DNA of 64,000 nucleotides from assembly GCA_003439945.1 (NCBI GenBank), contig QVRM01002192.1:496001-560000 (forward strand), read 5' to 3'. Both the position numbers and the translations under genes were made by a program. The first letter of the stretch is position 1; each line of letters begins with the position of its first letter. This document shows positions 11,006-21,069 of this stretch, in pieces. The stretch is from Dermanyssus gallinae. Lineage: Eukaryota; Arthropoda; Arachnida; Mesostigmata; Dermanyssidae. Below the pieces are notes generated by a model that was given only the letters and a program-made list of their open reading frames with translations, ran no database searches and was not told the DNA's origin.

Positions 11006-12553
11006 TTAGTTGTTTTCAAGTACCGTCATCTCCAACATCGAAGCACTCATGCCGAGATTCAATATATCGTCAACCTCTACATCCTCCTCTTCTTCATCGC
11101 TGACAGCGAGAACGATCGACGCATTGTTGTTGTCTTCGTTGCTTGTGGCTTGTTTATTTGGAGACTCCAGATGTGTGGACGAGCACACCGGCTGACTACT
11201 GAGTAGCTGGAAGGAGTTCGATAACGGCACAGCGGAAGCAGACGAAGTCGTCGGTTTTGGACCATCAGTTTTAATAGTTTCTTTCTTTTGCTGCCCATTC
11301 TTATACACACAGTTGTCATTATTGTTTACTAGTACCCTAGTTTTAGGGATTTTATCATTGCAATTGCTGAGGTCTTTCTGGTTACGAATGCACACGGGTT
11401 TGTCATTACCGTGAACACGCACATAGACCTTATTGCGGTATGTCCAGGTAGCTTCGAGATCGCCAGAGGCTTTTAGTCGTCTAGCTATTTTCAGCAACTC
11501 ACGGGTTTCCCTCGATGTTGATTCATTTACGTAGACGCCCATTGCCAGCTCATCGCTAGTTGGCATTGGGTCCTTCCATGATGAGTTCGCCTTCGTGGAT
11601 ATGTCGGGAAATTTCTTGTCAAGACCGAGATCGCTGACTTTAAACTTCTTGACTTTAGATGCCTTGATTGCCCGGCCTTTTGCTGCGTCGTCACGCATAG
11701 TAGCCTTGATCAGCGGTTTCTTACCCCCACCATTGTCAACGATAATGCGCGATGCGCTTACAACAGTTTCTCTTTGTATAGTGGGGTCCAAAGACGAAAG
11801 TACGCAGCGAGCCAGGTTTACTGTGCTCTCATTTGAAATCTAAGGCACGTTACAAATAATCACGTCTAGTTCACCGGACGTGTGTTTCTTCTTTAGCAGC
11901 TGGACCAAGTCCATCTTCGCCACCGAGGTGTCGAACTCTCGCTGTTTCTGATTAAACAGTTTTGACTGTTTTTCCAATTTATTTATCTGTGAATCGAATA
12001 TCTTGGCTTTTTCTTCGAGTTGTTTATCCCAAAATTCCCCATTTTCTTGCTGTTCGCGAAAGCGTTTCTCGTATTTTCCAATATATGCCGCCAGCTGAAG
12101 CTCCAGCTGGGTTACTCGTTTTGTCAGCTGAGCGATGATGCTGTTGCTGTCAACTAGCGAGTTGTTCTTATGATTGCCTGAGGTAAGGGGGCTGCCATCT
12201 TGGATTGCGTCATTGTTATTGTTGACGGAGCCGTAATCTACATCTGTTGGCATACCGCCATACACTGAATTGTTCAAGTTTTCTGGGCTCAAACATTGCT
12301 TGCATAGGAATGGTTGTGAACGAAACTTAGCTAGGCCGGATCGCCGGATGACGGGACGACAGCAGGAACCATGAATCCAGACTTTGCAGCCTAGACAGAG
12401 TAGGGCAACTTGAGTGTGATGGAACCGTTTGTTACAGGCTCCGCACAAGCCTTCCGACCCAGGTGTCGTCCTTGGTCTAGCAGGTAGGCTCGTTGTGTTA
12501 TCAACCGACTTTTTGGTATCACCTTTCTCACTTGGACACATGATTAATTGCAC
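11006..12553 (-). pseudogene. LINE ORF1: PHD finger plus coiled-coil RNA-binding protein
   Basis: Single frame of 516 codons broken once, by TAG at 11840-11842 after DVIICNVP; the protein resumes in frame with ISNESTVNLARC. N-terminal zinc finger: CGAC, CLGC, HGSC and CKQC (residues about 37-88). A predicted coiled coil follows (LTKRVTQLELQLAAYIGKYE and on to about residue 225). The C-terminal half is basic and then acidic (SDEEEEDVEVDD). Such ORF1 proteins chaperone the element RNA. The ATG at 12553 lies 85 nt inside the 5' end. Confidence 0.85.
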
Positions 12554-12639
12554 TGCGAGTATAAAAACGCATAAACGGCACTATTTTCCAGGAGCCGATC
12601 AAAACACGACTGCTCGTATCAGCGATCAGCTGACTCTCT

Positions 12640-12654
12640 CTATATATATATATA
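12640..12654. repeat. (TA)n at the LINE 5' end and transposon end
   Basis: Short TA tract between the 5' end of the full-length LINE and the AAAGGGTCATTCC terminus of the neighbouring Tc1/mariner element. Confidence 0.9.
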
Positions 12655-13545
12655 AAGGGTCATTCCTATCAAAATGTACTTCTTACGAGGTTTGATAGAA
12701 CTCGGCAAGAAAATAATTTTTCCCTATGGACGGAGGACGCGGAAACGTTTTGTTTAGGAGTGAGGATGAAATTTATAAAAGTCGTTATTCTGCCTTATTT
12801 TCTTCTACATAGTTGTACAAAATCTACGTTTGCGGGAGAACCGATCATACTAGTGTGTTCGGCGGAAAATTTTGCATAATCTGAATGACATCTATCGCAA
12901 GCTAGCAAAAGGCGAAAAGGTGAAATAAAGAAAGTCATAAAAAGTCGATTTGTTGTTATAACTTACGTTGAAGCTTTCACGTGCAAAATCGTAAAATTTT
13001 GCCATTACGCTCAAAAGACGAACACTCTCTGCCCGTCATTTTCGTATCAAAGTGATGGTGCTGCGTTACGTAGTTGCTGAGTAACTAAGCTTTTTCGACA
13101 GCCATATCGAAAGCAAAGGCATGCATACTTCCTAGCATCTTGACCTGCTTTACCACAGAAACCACTTGCGCACGTTCAGAAACACACCAGCATTTGTTTA
13201 TTATAAGAAGTGCTCAAAGTTCCGTCCGCCTACCACTAAACACGTTCTGTAGCGATTGCACAGGATCTCTTGCACTCGTGTAAATATGTTAGGCATTGCC
13301 CTAACGGCGTCAGCAGCGTTGAATATACGGTCGACCAGATTTTCACGCGATTCAACGAGGGTTTCGTAGACAACACTCATTAGGTAGCCCCACAAAAAAA
13401 GTCGCGTCTTGTTAAATCGGGGGATCGCCAATTGGTCAACAACAATGAGTGCACTCGAGCAGAAGGGGATCTCTCCGTATCTGCGGCGCATGCTATCATC
13501 GTACCTGGAGGAGCGTACACTCTTGACTACACTTTTCTCCATTTT
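12654..13545 (-). pseudogene. Tc1/mariner-type transposon, 3' half with transposase C-terminus
   Basis: Minus-strand coding part 13545-13201 ends ..NIFTRVQEILCNRYRTC....GRNFEHFL. Just before it, in the neighbouring frame, is NWRSPDLTRRDFF, so the conserved SPDLTPLDFFLWGYL signature (third catalytic Asp) is present but split by a one-base loss in a run of seven Ts (A run at 13394-13400). The non-coding 3' flank (13200-12654) matches both arms of the foldback element at 30.56-31.72 kb and ends in a terminal AGGGTCATTCC next to (TA)n. The N-terminal half and other TIR are missing; the sequence is replaced from 13.6 kb by an R1-like LINE. Confidence 0.78.
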
Positions 13546-13615
13546 TCAGTGATGTAAAACGAAAGTGTACCGCTGGAATATGGTTATATGAATAAAACCC
13601 TAATATTAAAAAAAA

Positions 13616-15020
13616 ACTCTTGACGGAAGGCGAAACCCATCAAATTACGGCGGGGGTGCCACAGGACTCAGTACTCGGCTTAGTCCTATGGAACGTGGCA
13701 TACGATGATGTCTTGCGACTTGATGACTTGCCGGACGGAGTGGAGACAATCGTCTACGCGGATGATCTTGCACTGGTGGTTACCGCTCGCACATGTACTA
13801 TCCTGGAAGCCAGGGCGAACACGGCTCTTGATCGAATAAACAGGGGGATGACTGAACATCGCCTGAAGTTAGCACCACAAAAAACCGAGGCCTTTTTCTT
13901 AACCGGCCGCAGGCGGACACGGCCTATATCCCGGGAGCTCAACGGGCACGCTCTAACGCCATCCCGCCACGCCAAGTACCAAGGGGTGACCCTGGACACA
14001 GGTCTAACTGGCCTACCACACATCAGGCAGATCACGCAAAAGGTGACAAAAGTATCGGCCAACCTGGCCCGTATACTACCCCGGGAGGGAGGCGCGTCAG
14101 ATACGAGCTGCTGTTGCAGAAGCGGTCGCGCTCTATGCCGCACCAGTGTGAGCATACTTAGCACTTGATTGGTCACGGCCCGCCAAGCTCTGCGCCGCTC
14201 CCAACGGAGTGTGGCAATATGGGTCAGCCGGGCGTACCGGAAGGTCTCTGCGGACGTCCTGCTTGTACTCGCATGCCTGCTTCCATGGGACATGCTGGCG
14301 GAGATTAAACGGGGAGATATCGTGGACTGAGGCCACACTTGCCGCTTGGGCCGAGATGTGGACCCTCCCGCCTGACGGAGACACGAGAGGTACGTGGACG
14401 CGCCGCGTCATGACGGACTTGCGCCAACGACATACTACGCTGCCCAGGCGCTGAGCGGACATGGCCAGTTCCAGGCGTACATGATGAAGATCGGGAAAGC
14501 AGCGATGGACATATGCGTTCTCTGCGACGCCGGGGTGCCCGATGATGCCGCGCATACCATTGAGGCATGTACGGCGTTGTCTGCGTACCGGGATAGCTCA
14601 CCGTTCACCCTACGGGCATCTACCGCGCAGGCGATCGTCGCACACATGGTCGGCTCGACGACTAACCGGGGTGCTGGCCTAAAGTACCTCTATGGGCTCA
14701 TGCGCGAAAAGATCCGGCTAGAGAAAAATCGTCGGGCGCGATTCGTCGCCCGGAACCTCTCAAGGGTAACCCAGCAGGACCTACCTGCTCGGGACGCAGC
14801 CACAGACTATGGAGAGGGTTGAAGCGTGAGACTCCCCCCTCCTGGTCTCGAAGTAATGGTTCACAATTCCGAATCAGAAGGGGGTGGGGGTGGTTTTTAG
14901 TGGGTAGCGCGCTGGAATTAAATTGAGTCATGCACCCTCTCCTGTGTTTAGTCTCACACTACCCGCCAAAACATCGGCGCATGTGCGTAAATGCATTTAC
15001 CACTCTCTCAAAAAAAAAAG
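13616..15020 (+). pseudogene. R1-like LINE, 5'-truncated: RT, C-terminal zinc knuckle and 3' UTR
   Basis: Starts inside the RT: ITAGVPQDSVLGLVLWNVAYDD (motif B), VETIVYADDLALVV (motif C, about 13745-13785), KLAPQKTEAFFL and AKYQGVTLD (thumb). The frame changes near 14100 and again near 14390. The final open stretch (14394-14822) contains CVLCDAGVPDDAAHTIEAC, the C-x2-C-x9-H-x4-C knuckle of R1/TRAS-type ORF2 proteins, and ends at a TGA at 14820. The 3' UTR (14823-15009) ends in a run of As at about 15010-15019. Its final 120 nt resemble SINE3. Confidence 0.83.
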
Positions 15021-15113
15021 AAACGCGGAAACAAACTTGACCTCCTGTTCAATAATCTGCAACGTCCGATGGAATTTTAAACAGTGGAGGTCTTTAGCAT
15101 TCTGGCATGCGCG

Positions 15114-15285
15114 TATAAAAAAACACTTTCTGGGCTGACTCTCAGCCAAGATTTAACGTCCACGGGACTGGTTTTTCATAGACGGACCCACATAAATACA
15201 AATGTGCAACGGTGGGGCTCGAACCCGCGCACCTATGTGCCTCCTCCGGTCGCGAGGCGCAGACGCATGCCACTACGCTACCGGG
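15114..15285 (-). mobile_element. SINE1 copy b with 22-bp TSD
   Basis: Minus strand, same head (B box GGGTTCGAGCC near 15215) and body as copy a. The flanks 15092-15113 and 15286-15307 are the same 22-mer apart from one C/T difference (beginning CTTTAGCATTCTGG), a long, well-kept TSD. Confidence 0.9.
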
Positions 15286-15746
15286 CTTTAGCATTCTGGT
15301 ATGCGCGATGAGTTGCGCCAATGTTGACTGAAAGTCTCGGCAGGGTCTGGGGAGATATCTCTCTGCCAAACTTTGCACAACTCTAGGTATATTCGCTGTC
15401 TGCCGCGCTCGGCATTACATCAGGCTAAAGTTACTCGTTACTGACCTTCTTCAACACTTTTTCGGAAATAGCAAAGCAAAGTGGCGGAAGTCATAGAATA
15501 GGTTGCTCATGTAAATGTGCACCTCTAGGAACTTATGGCACGGAACGGCGCCACTAGTCGTCATGTGTACACTAGACTAAAGTTGCGACCATCATCACAC
15601 TCCATCGCCGCTGACTACTGGTGTCCATTAGCAGCGGCACCTTTGTTGAAGCCGTCAGCTGACGTTATCTAAGGGGATCTCTTTCTTTGCTACTGCGTCG
15701 TTGGTTAATAATTTATTGTCAACACTGGCTTCGCCGACGTACCAGA

Positions 15747-15956
15747 AGAAAATACTTTCTGGGCTGACTCTAAAAAAAATCCTTTCGAGGCTGACTCTCA
15801 TCCAAGATTTAACGTCCATGGGACTGCTTTTCGCATTGTTTCATAGACGGACCCACATAAATACAAATGTCAACGGTGGGGCTCGAGCTCGCGCACCTAT
15901 GTATCTCCTCCGGTCGCAAAGCTCAGGCAAATGCACCACGCCACCGGACTCGACCG
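15747..15956 (-). mobile_element. SINE1 copy c
   Basis: Minus-strand SINE1 with a slightly worn B box and a duplicated tail segment (two GGCTGACTCT blocks at 15760-15800). The flanks 15732-15746 and 15957-15971 are 15-mers with a few mismatches (CCGACGTACC.. and CCGGCGTACC..), probably an older TSD. Confidence 0.82.
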
Positions 15957-16049
15957 CCGGCGTACCCAAGTGTCGTCTGCATGCCAGCTAAGATCGTGAC
16001 GATAGTGATAATCTCAGCCCGCTCCTATTCTCAAGTTCACTCTACCTAA

Positions 16050-16860
16050 ATGTTGCTTAGTGATCAACCGGGGGTCATCCACGACCACTGCCGCCGTATT
16101 CGCATCTCTGTGCCGATGACCTCGAAGTATATAGTGTTTATGGATCTCAAAAAGGTTACTGAAGACGTACGGCCAGCACAATGGTTAAACGATTAACATG
16201 TCGAGGTCAAATGATTTAAAGTTCTGATCCGGGGGCCCTAAATGAAAACTGAAAAGCTAAGCTTAGGTGATTCTCATGTAAAATTTGCCTCGGAAGTAAT
16301 ATATCTGGGCCTCTAGCTAACGACAAGTAGCGCATCGTTGTCCGCCCACATATCTCTTGGCGCCTTAGAAGCTCTCAGTAAAGAGAGTCATAGTGCTGTT
16401 TAACCTGAGGGTCACTTCAATGACATCTTATAATATAACACTCTCACACAATATTTTCACCTTATCGCTCTCGACACGGAGCAGGCAACGTTACTTAAAA
16501 GAACTTTGCGCCTCCCTAGAGGCGCATAGAACAGGCGTATAGTCTGTCGTGAGCGACGCCGTGCATCGAGGATCTTGAAAATTGCTTCCAACTTCCGCCT
16601 ACGTCTTCGTTGCATAAGTAGGGGTTTTGAGCTGGAGAATTACTAGACGCGTTCTACAGGATGCCAGCGATGCTGGACAATGCATGGATGGGTCCACTTT
16701 TCGAGCAGCGTCACGTTCTCACCCACTTCTCCGTCTACGGGGCCCACTCTTGTTATAAGTGTCGCCATACATTTTGCGGCCAATTTGCACCAACTATTAT
16801 CATGAGACTTGTCGGCCAGCGCCAGTTATTTTGGGTGCTGTGTCGGCGTTAATTTCTGCA
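16050..16860 (+). pseudogene. Non-LTR RT thumb and C-terminus remnant
   Basis: Heavily worn plus-strand coding remnant. KFASEVIYLGL (about 16278-16316) is the thumb signature following motif C. Helical text continues to about 16600, and a cysteine pair (CYKCRHTFCG) at about 16750-16785 resembles the C-terminal knuckle of the LINE-A type. Stops in all frames. Confidence 0.5.
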
Positions 16861-16869
16861 TAAGTGCGT

Positions 16870-17930
16870 ATACAACGTATTCTATATCTGTTTAAGAATA
16901 GCGAGAACGAATGCTCTTTATGAGGCTTAATGAATATGTGAATGTATACACACGATATATATATATATATATATATAGTATGTGCACAAACAAAAGAGAG
17001 CAGTCAACGTAAAAAGCCTCTGGCTTTGATACTACGTAAACTGACAAAGATATTAAAAGGGCGACCCCCACGAACGTATATATATGCATGCGAGGAAGTG
17101 CATGTAGTGTGACTGAGTAATTGGAAGGACAAAGTTTTTACAAGTGCTCGTTAATTCTAAACCAGCTAGGCGCAGCAGCAGATCCGTTTGAACAGTTTAG
17201 TTTGCCACCAATCCGACTCTCGCCAGCAAAGCCGCCATGGCCTCGAGTGGTTTTTGGATGAGTTTTCTTACGAATCGCCCCGACTGCGTTGCAAACGCAG
17301 TTTGCACAAAACGACAGAGGGTAGGAAGAGGAAGACGCCGCGGGCAAATTGGCTAGAGCGCCAAAATGAAATTGTTCATATTGCAGATGTATTGTCGGTG
17401 CGACCTGGCACCCGCAAGGCCCAGATAAACACTACACGCAGCAGAGAGAGATACGTGCGGTACGCTCTAACCGTAGGAACGCACATAGCTGGCCACAAAG
17501 AGGTTAAATATATATATATATAATTTTGTTTTGCTCCATCTTGCTCGGTGTCTTCCTTTTTCTGTATATATATATTAGGTATTACAGTTTATTTTGGAAC
17601 TGCTTCATCCATATGCATGGAGTAGGTATGAATATTACGCCAAATGCCGACCTTCTAATGGGTCAAAGGATCCGCGACTTGCCTGTTACACAGCACGCAA
17701 ATATTGTTTATTATCCTTTAGACCGAACGGTCTACGGGTGGCTTTCCCGTTTTGTTATCTTTCCTGGGAGCTTCCTAGACTCACACGCGGGCTATCATGG
17801 AATTTTTACAAAGATAAATGCAGGAATTACACCGGACACAACAAGTGCATGGCGTGCATGCATCGTTATCTGCTTTGACGTTTTCATGTAGAATGTATGG
17901 TTGTTAACATCATTGCTACTGCATGTCGTC
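16870..17930. other. Unassigned, with several (TA)n tracts
   Basis: (TA)n at 16956-16977, 17508-17522 and around 17565-17575. Overlapping frames at 17188-17523 (111 codons) and 17594-17878 (94 codons, eight cysteines) are open but match nothing I know. Confidence 0.4.
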
Positions 17931-18173
17931 GCCGTTGTCGCTGCTGCTGCTGTTGTTGTTGTTGCTGTTGTTGTTGTTGTTGTTGCCGCTGCTGCTACTG
18001 CTGTTGTTGTTGTTGCTGCTGTTGTTGTTGCGGCTGCTGCTGCTGTTGTTGCGGCTGCTGCTGCTGTTGCTGCTGTTGTTGTTGTTGTTGTTGCTTCTGC
18101 TGTTGTTGTTGTTCTTGTTATTATTGCTGCTGCTGTTGTTGTTGTTGTTCTTGTTGTTGTTGCTGCTGCTACA
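17931..18173. repeat. (GCT/GTT)n trinucleotide microsatellite, about 240 bp
   Basis: Almost uninterrupted GCT and GTT triplets (AGC/AAC on the other strand). The three plus-strand frames give poly-Cys, poly-Val/Ala and poly-Leu, and a minus-strand frame gives poly-Asn/Ser; the minus-strand Gln frame has stops. All are best read as by-products of the repeat. Confidence 0.93.
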
Positions 18174-18179
18174 GCACAC

Positions 18180-19970
18180 GCTTGTGCGAATGCGGGGATT
18201 GGAAGACGACGAGGTCCTAATCACGGCATCATCAACTCGAGTGTCATATCACCGCAGAGGAGGTTCAGTGGCTAGCATGCTCCTCGACAACTTAAATAAA
18301 ATACATACGTTTAGGTCTCGTGTTTGCAACTTAATATCATATATACTTATATTATATGTATAACGTTTCGACATGGTTGTAAAAAGGGGGGCCAGAATAG
18401 ACTTAGCATAGCCGTAGCTTTCTATGAACTTAGCAAGCGTATCGCATGAATGCATTATTCTGAATTATGAAGGATAAACACAATTACCCCCAGGCGATGT
18501 CGTCTCAAAATACGAGTTGCACTTTGGAAGATGTGGCTCTTTTCCTCAGTGGCTTGTACAACTAAAGCAGGCGTCAGCATTACGTATAAAATGCATTACG
18601 CTGTTTGCTTTTGTTTGCATTATTAAAAACTAGCTGTGCGATACCACATGTGACTTGTTTCGTGATTTATTGAAAGCGTTAGGCCGATTAGGGCTTTCTT
18701 ATACCGTAACACCATCATCATTTAATGCGTATCAGCACTTTCATTTATTACATTACTGAAGTAGGGAATTGGTAGCGTCAAAGGTGGGTGTGGTGGTTGC
18801 ATTGTTGACTAGGTGTGAATATTCTGCCGTCCGTAAGGGCCCTAGACGTCCACTCACTCGTCTGTCGAGTCGGTTCGAGGCACAAGTGATGAGTTTGTCG
18901 GCGGGCGTTTACGATCTCGATAGCTTTGTTGGAACGACTAGCGATCGCGCGGCCGTTAATACTTCCATGTGCCGCACTTCTCTGTTGCCAAAAAAAGTCA
19001 AGTATTCGAGACCTACGTGTGAAATTATTTGAAAAACAAGTTGACCTACCGCCCCAGCTGCTGCCATATAAAGCCGAAACGAAGCCGCGACAATCATTGT
19101 GAAAAAGAACAGTGACGACCATGGGATAAATGGTGATGCTTGTGCGTTTGTTTATGCACGAGTTAATTTATTGATACCTGTATATATATACGTGTGCACA
19201 CATATTGGTGCATGAGTATGTATGTTTGTATGTATGATTGACGAACCGAACGTTCTCTATAGGGACGCCCCAGACGTTCTATTCACTGAGCTTATTCCAG
19301 AATACAGGGCTCACCGCATAATAATGCATGACGGATTTTTCGCTCGTCTGCAACTCAGGTGTTTCAAGGCAGCCATAAGGCAAAACTACTTTAGATATAT
19401 TTATTTAATAATTACGCACACTTAATTTTATAATTCGTACTACGGCAGTAGGCTGCACGACGGTTCATGTACTAGAGGATCATTGCGACCGGATCAGAAA
19501 CGCGGAGGGCGACAGTCACTCGATGGGGTAAACAGGGCGAGCATTTAATGGGCGCACACACAAACAAATTGGAATCGGACCGGCTCTAATATCCGTGTGT
19601 CTCTGCAAACATTACCAGGGCGCTCGGACACAAGCAGAATCAAAGCCCGGCAAAAAGGTATATATATACATACATATGGTCTGTTATTATCTTCTTTCTC
19701 CTTCAACAGCTTTTAAGCTGCGTCCAGTTTCCGTTCAGAAGCCGTGTCGTGTATGAAGTTTACAAACTCCTTAAGAGTTCCTCTGCGTGGTTCCAATAGT
19801 CTATTTGTCCCCGAGCTTTGCAATTACGGTGGCTCTAGCATGTTTCTGTATCTGGCACTTTAAAAAATGTGAATAAAACTATTATCCGCCCTTTTCTGGC
19901 TGTATTCCCAGCTCGAGGGGCTTTTCCTATTCAAAAGGAGAAGTTTGGAAAGTCCCTATGCCCAATCTTG
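18180..19970. other. Unassigned region
   Basis: No motif recognised. Short open frames at 18769-19032 (plus) and 19122-18778 (minus) overlap each other. Small (TA)n tracts near 19180 and 19660. Confidence 0.4.
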
Positions 19971-19979
19971 GTCAGTCAA

Positions 19980-20420
19980 TTTTGACCGAATTCTTGGGAT
20001 TTCATTAACCGCCTTGGGCGCCTTAGCCGAGCATATTTTTTTGTGGCTGAGCCGGTAAGGCTTTTGTAAGTGATCCCTATGTACCTCGCTTCCTTGACCT
20101 GCTTCATTTGCTGCCCCGCCAGGTAAAGTCTGATCTGGGAGCCATCTTTTTCCTTTCCGTTAGCAGTATAGCCTCGCTTTTTCCCGGAGTAATTCTAAGC
20201 CGGCTTCGCCCGTAGATCCTAGTGTTTTATTAGCATTAAGTTACAGTTCTTCTGTAGTTTTTGCCTGTACTGACCAGTTCAACTGCACACGCGATTACCA
20301 CTGTCTTTTGCGGAAGGTTTCACTGGCAAAAAGATGTCATCGTATGGCAAGTTTTAGAACAGGGGGCTCAGGACTGAGCTCTGCGGAACTTCTGCTGTAG
20401 TTGCTGCACCTCTTCAACAG
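19980..20420 (-). pseudogene. R1-like RT remnant
   Basis: The minus strand reads EVPQSSVLSPLF*NLPYDDIF (about 20400-20335; motif B of R1-type RTs, GVPQGSVLGPxLWNxxYDD). Further on comes RLYLAGQQMKQVKEARYIGIT (about 20140-20070, thumb). The YADD region lies between but is frame-broken. It resembles the 13.6 kb R1-like element but is older. Confidence 0.62.
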
Positions 20421-20539
20421 GGTAAGCATAAACGAAGTCACTTGCGTAAAGGTCCTGAGGCTCCGAGCGGTCCGCCGCACCGTTAATATTTAACGACTAC
20501 TCAACTAATATGAGTTGACGTAATATGACATTACACTAT

Positions 20540-20563
20540 ATAAAAAAATATATATATATATAC
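20540..20563. repeat. (TA)n tract
   Basis: A-rich lead then pure TA; no recognisable element adjoins it. Confidence 0.8.
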
Positions 20564-21006
20564 GCGGACATTGACTACAATTTGGAAAAGACGATGAGAA
20601 ACGTATATCTGATGTAACGTCGGACATAACGAACAAGATCGGCAGCAATAGCAATTTTGCCAAACGACGCAACGTAGGATGTGACTGGTCGAGCCGCAGT
20701 TAGACAAAAGGCCAAAGCGGTGAAGAAAACACAGTTGAAGAGACTATGCGGCTTACGGCGCTTAAGAAAAAACAGGTTGCTACCTAAACAGACATTAAGG
20801 CTATGATGACTCGCCTCGACAAATATACGTGGGACCTAGAAATAAAACAGAAAAAAAAAATAAAGCAGGGCAGGCGAGTTATCTCAAGTAACTGAACGAA
20901 GCCAACGCGGAGCGTAAGGGGAAGGTGCAAGGAATTACGATTACGAAAAACGCGTATTCTAGTGACTGGGGTAACAGACCCTGGGGTCTCCCCACAGTGG
21001 GATACA

Positions 21007-21061
21007 GTGGCCCCTCTAAGGGGTCCTGCAGGCACTCTGCAGGATCCCTTAGAGGGGCCAC
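21007..21061. repeat. 25-bp inverted repeat with 5-nt loop
   Basis: The arms 21007-21031 and 21037-21061 are complementary except for one G-T position; the loop is GCACT. The outer end GTGGCCCCTCTAAGG recalls some hAT-type termini, but no target duplication is seen. Confidence 0.85.
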
Positions 21062-21069
21062 AACAAAGC

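Larger units (their letters stand above)
7951..12639 (-). mobile_element. Near full-length CR1/L2-like LINE
   Basis: Complete non-LTR layout on the minus strand: 5' UTR (12639-12554), ORF1 (12553-11006), ORF2 (10951-8161), 3' UTR (8160-7966) and poly(A) (7965-7951). (TA)n lies outside both ends (12640-12654 and 7932-7950), consistent with insertion into a TA microsatellite. There are only three obvious lesions in about 4.4 kb of coding sequence (a TAG in each ORF and one frameshift in a G run), so it is the youngest-looking autonomous element here. Assignment to the CR1/L2 group rests on the PHD-type ORF1, the APE endonuclease and the YADD-type RT without an RNase H; the precise clade is not settled. 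Confidence 0.88.

Noticed and set aside
17897..18363. Four long overlapping frames (poly-Cys, poly-Val/Ala, poly-Leu, poly-Asn/Ser)
   Set aside because: All are translations of one (GCT/GTT)n microsatellite.
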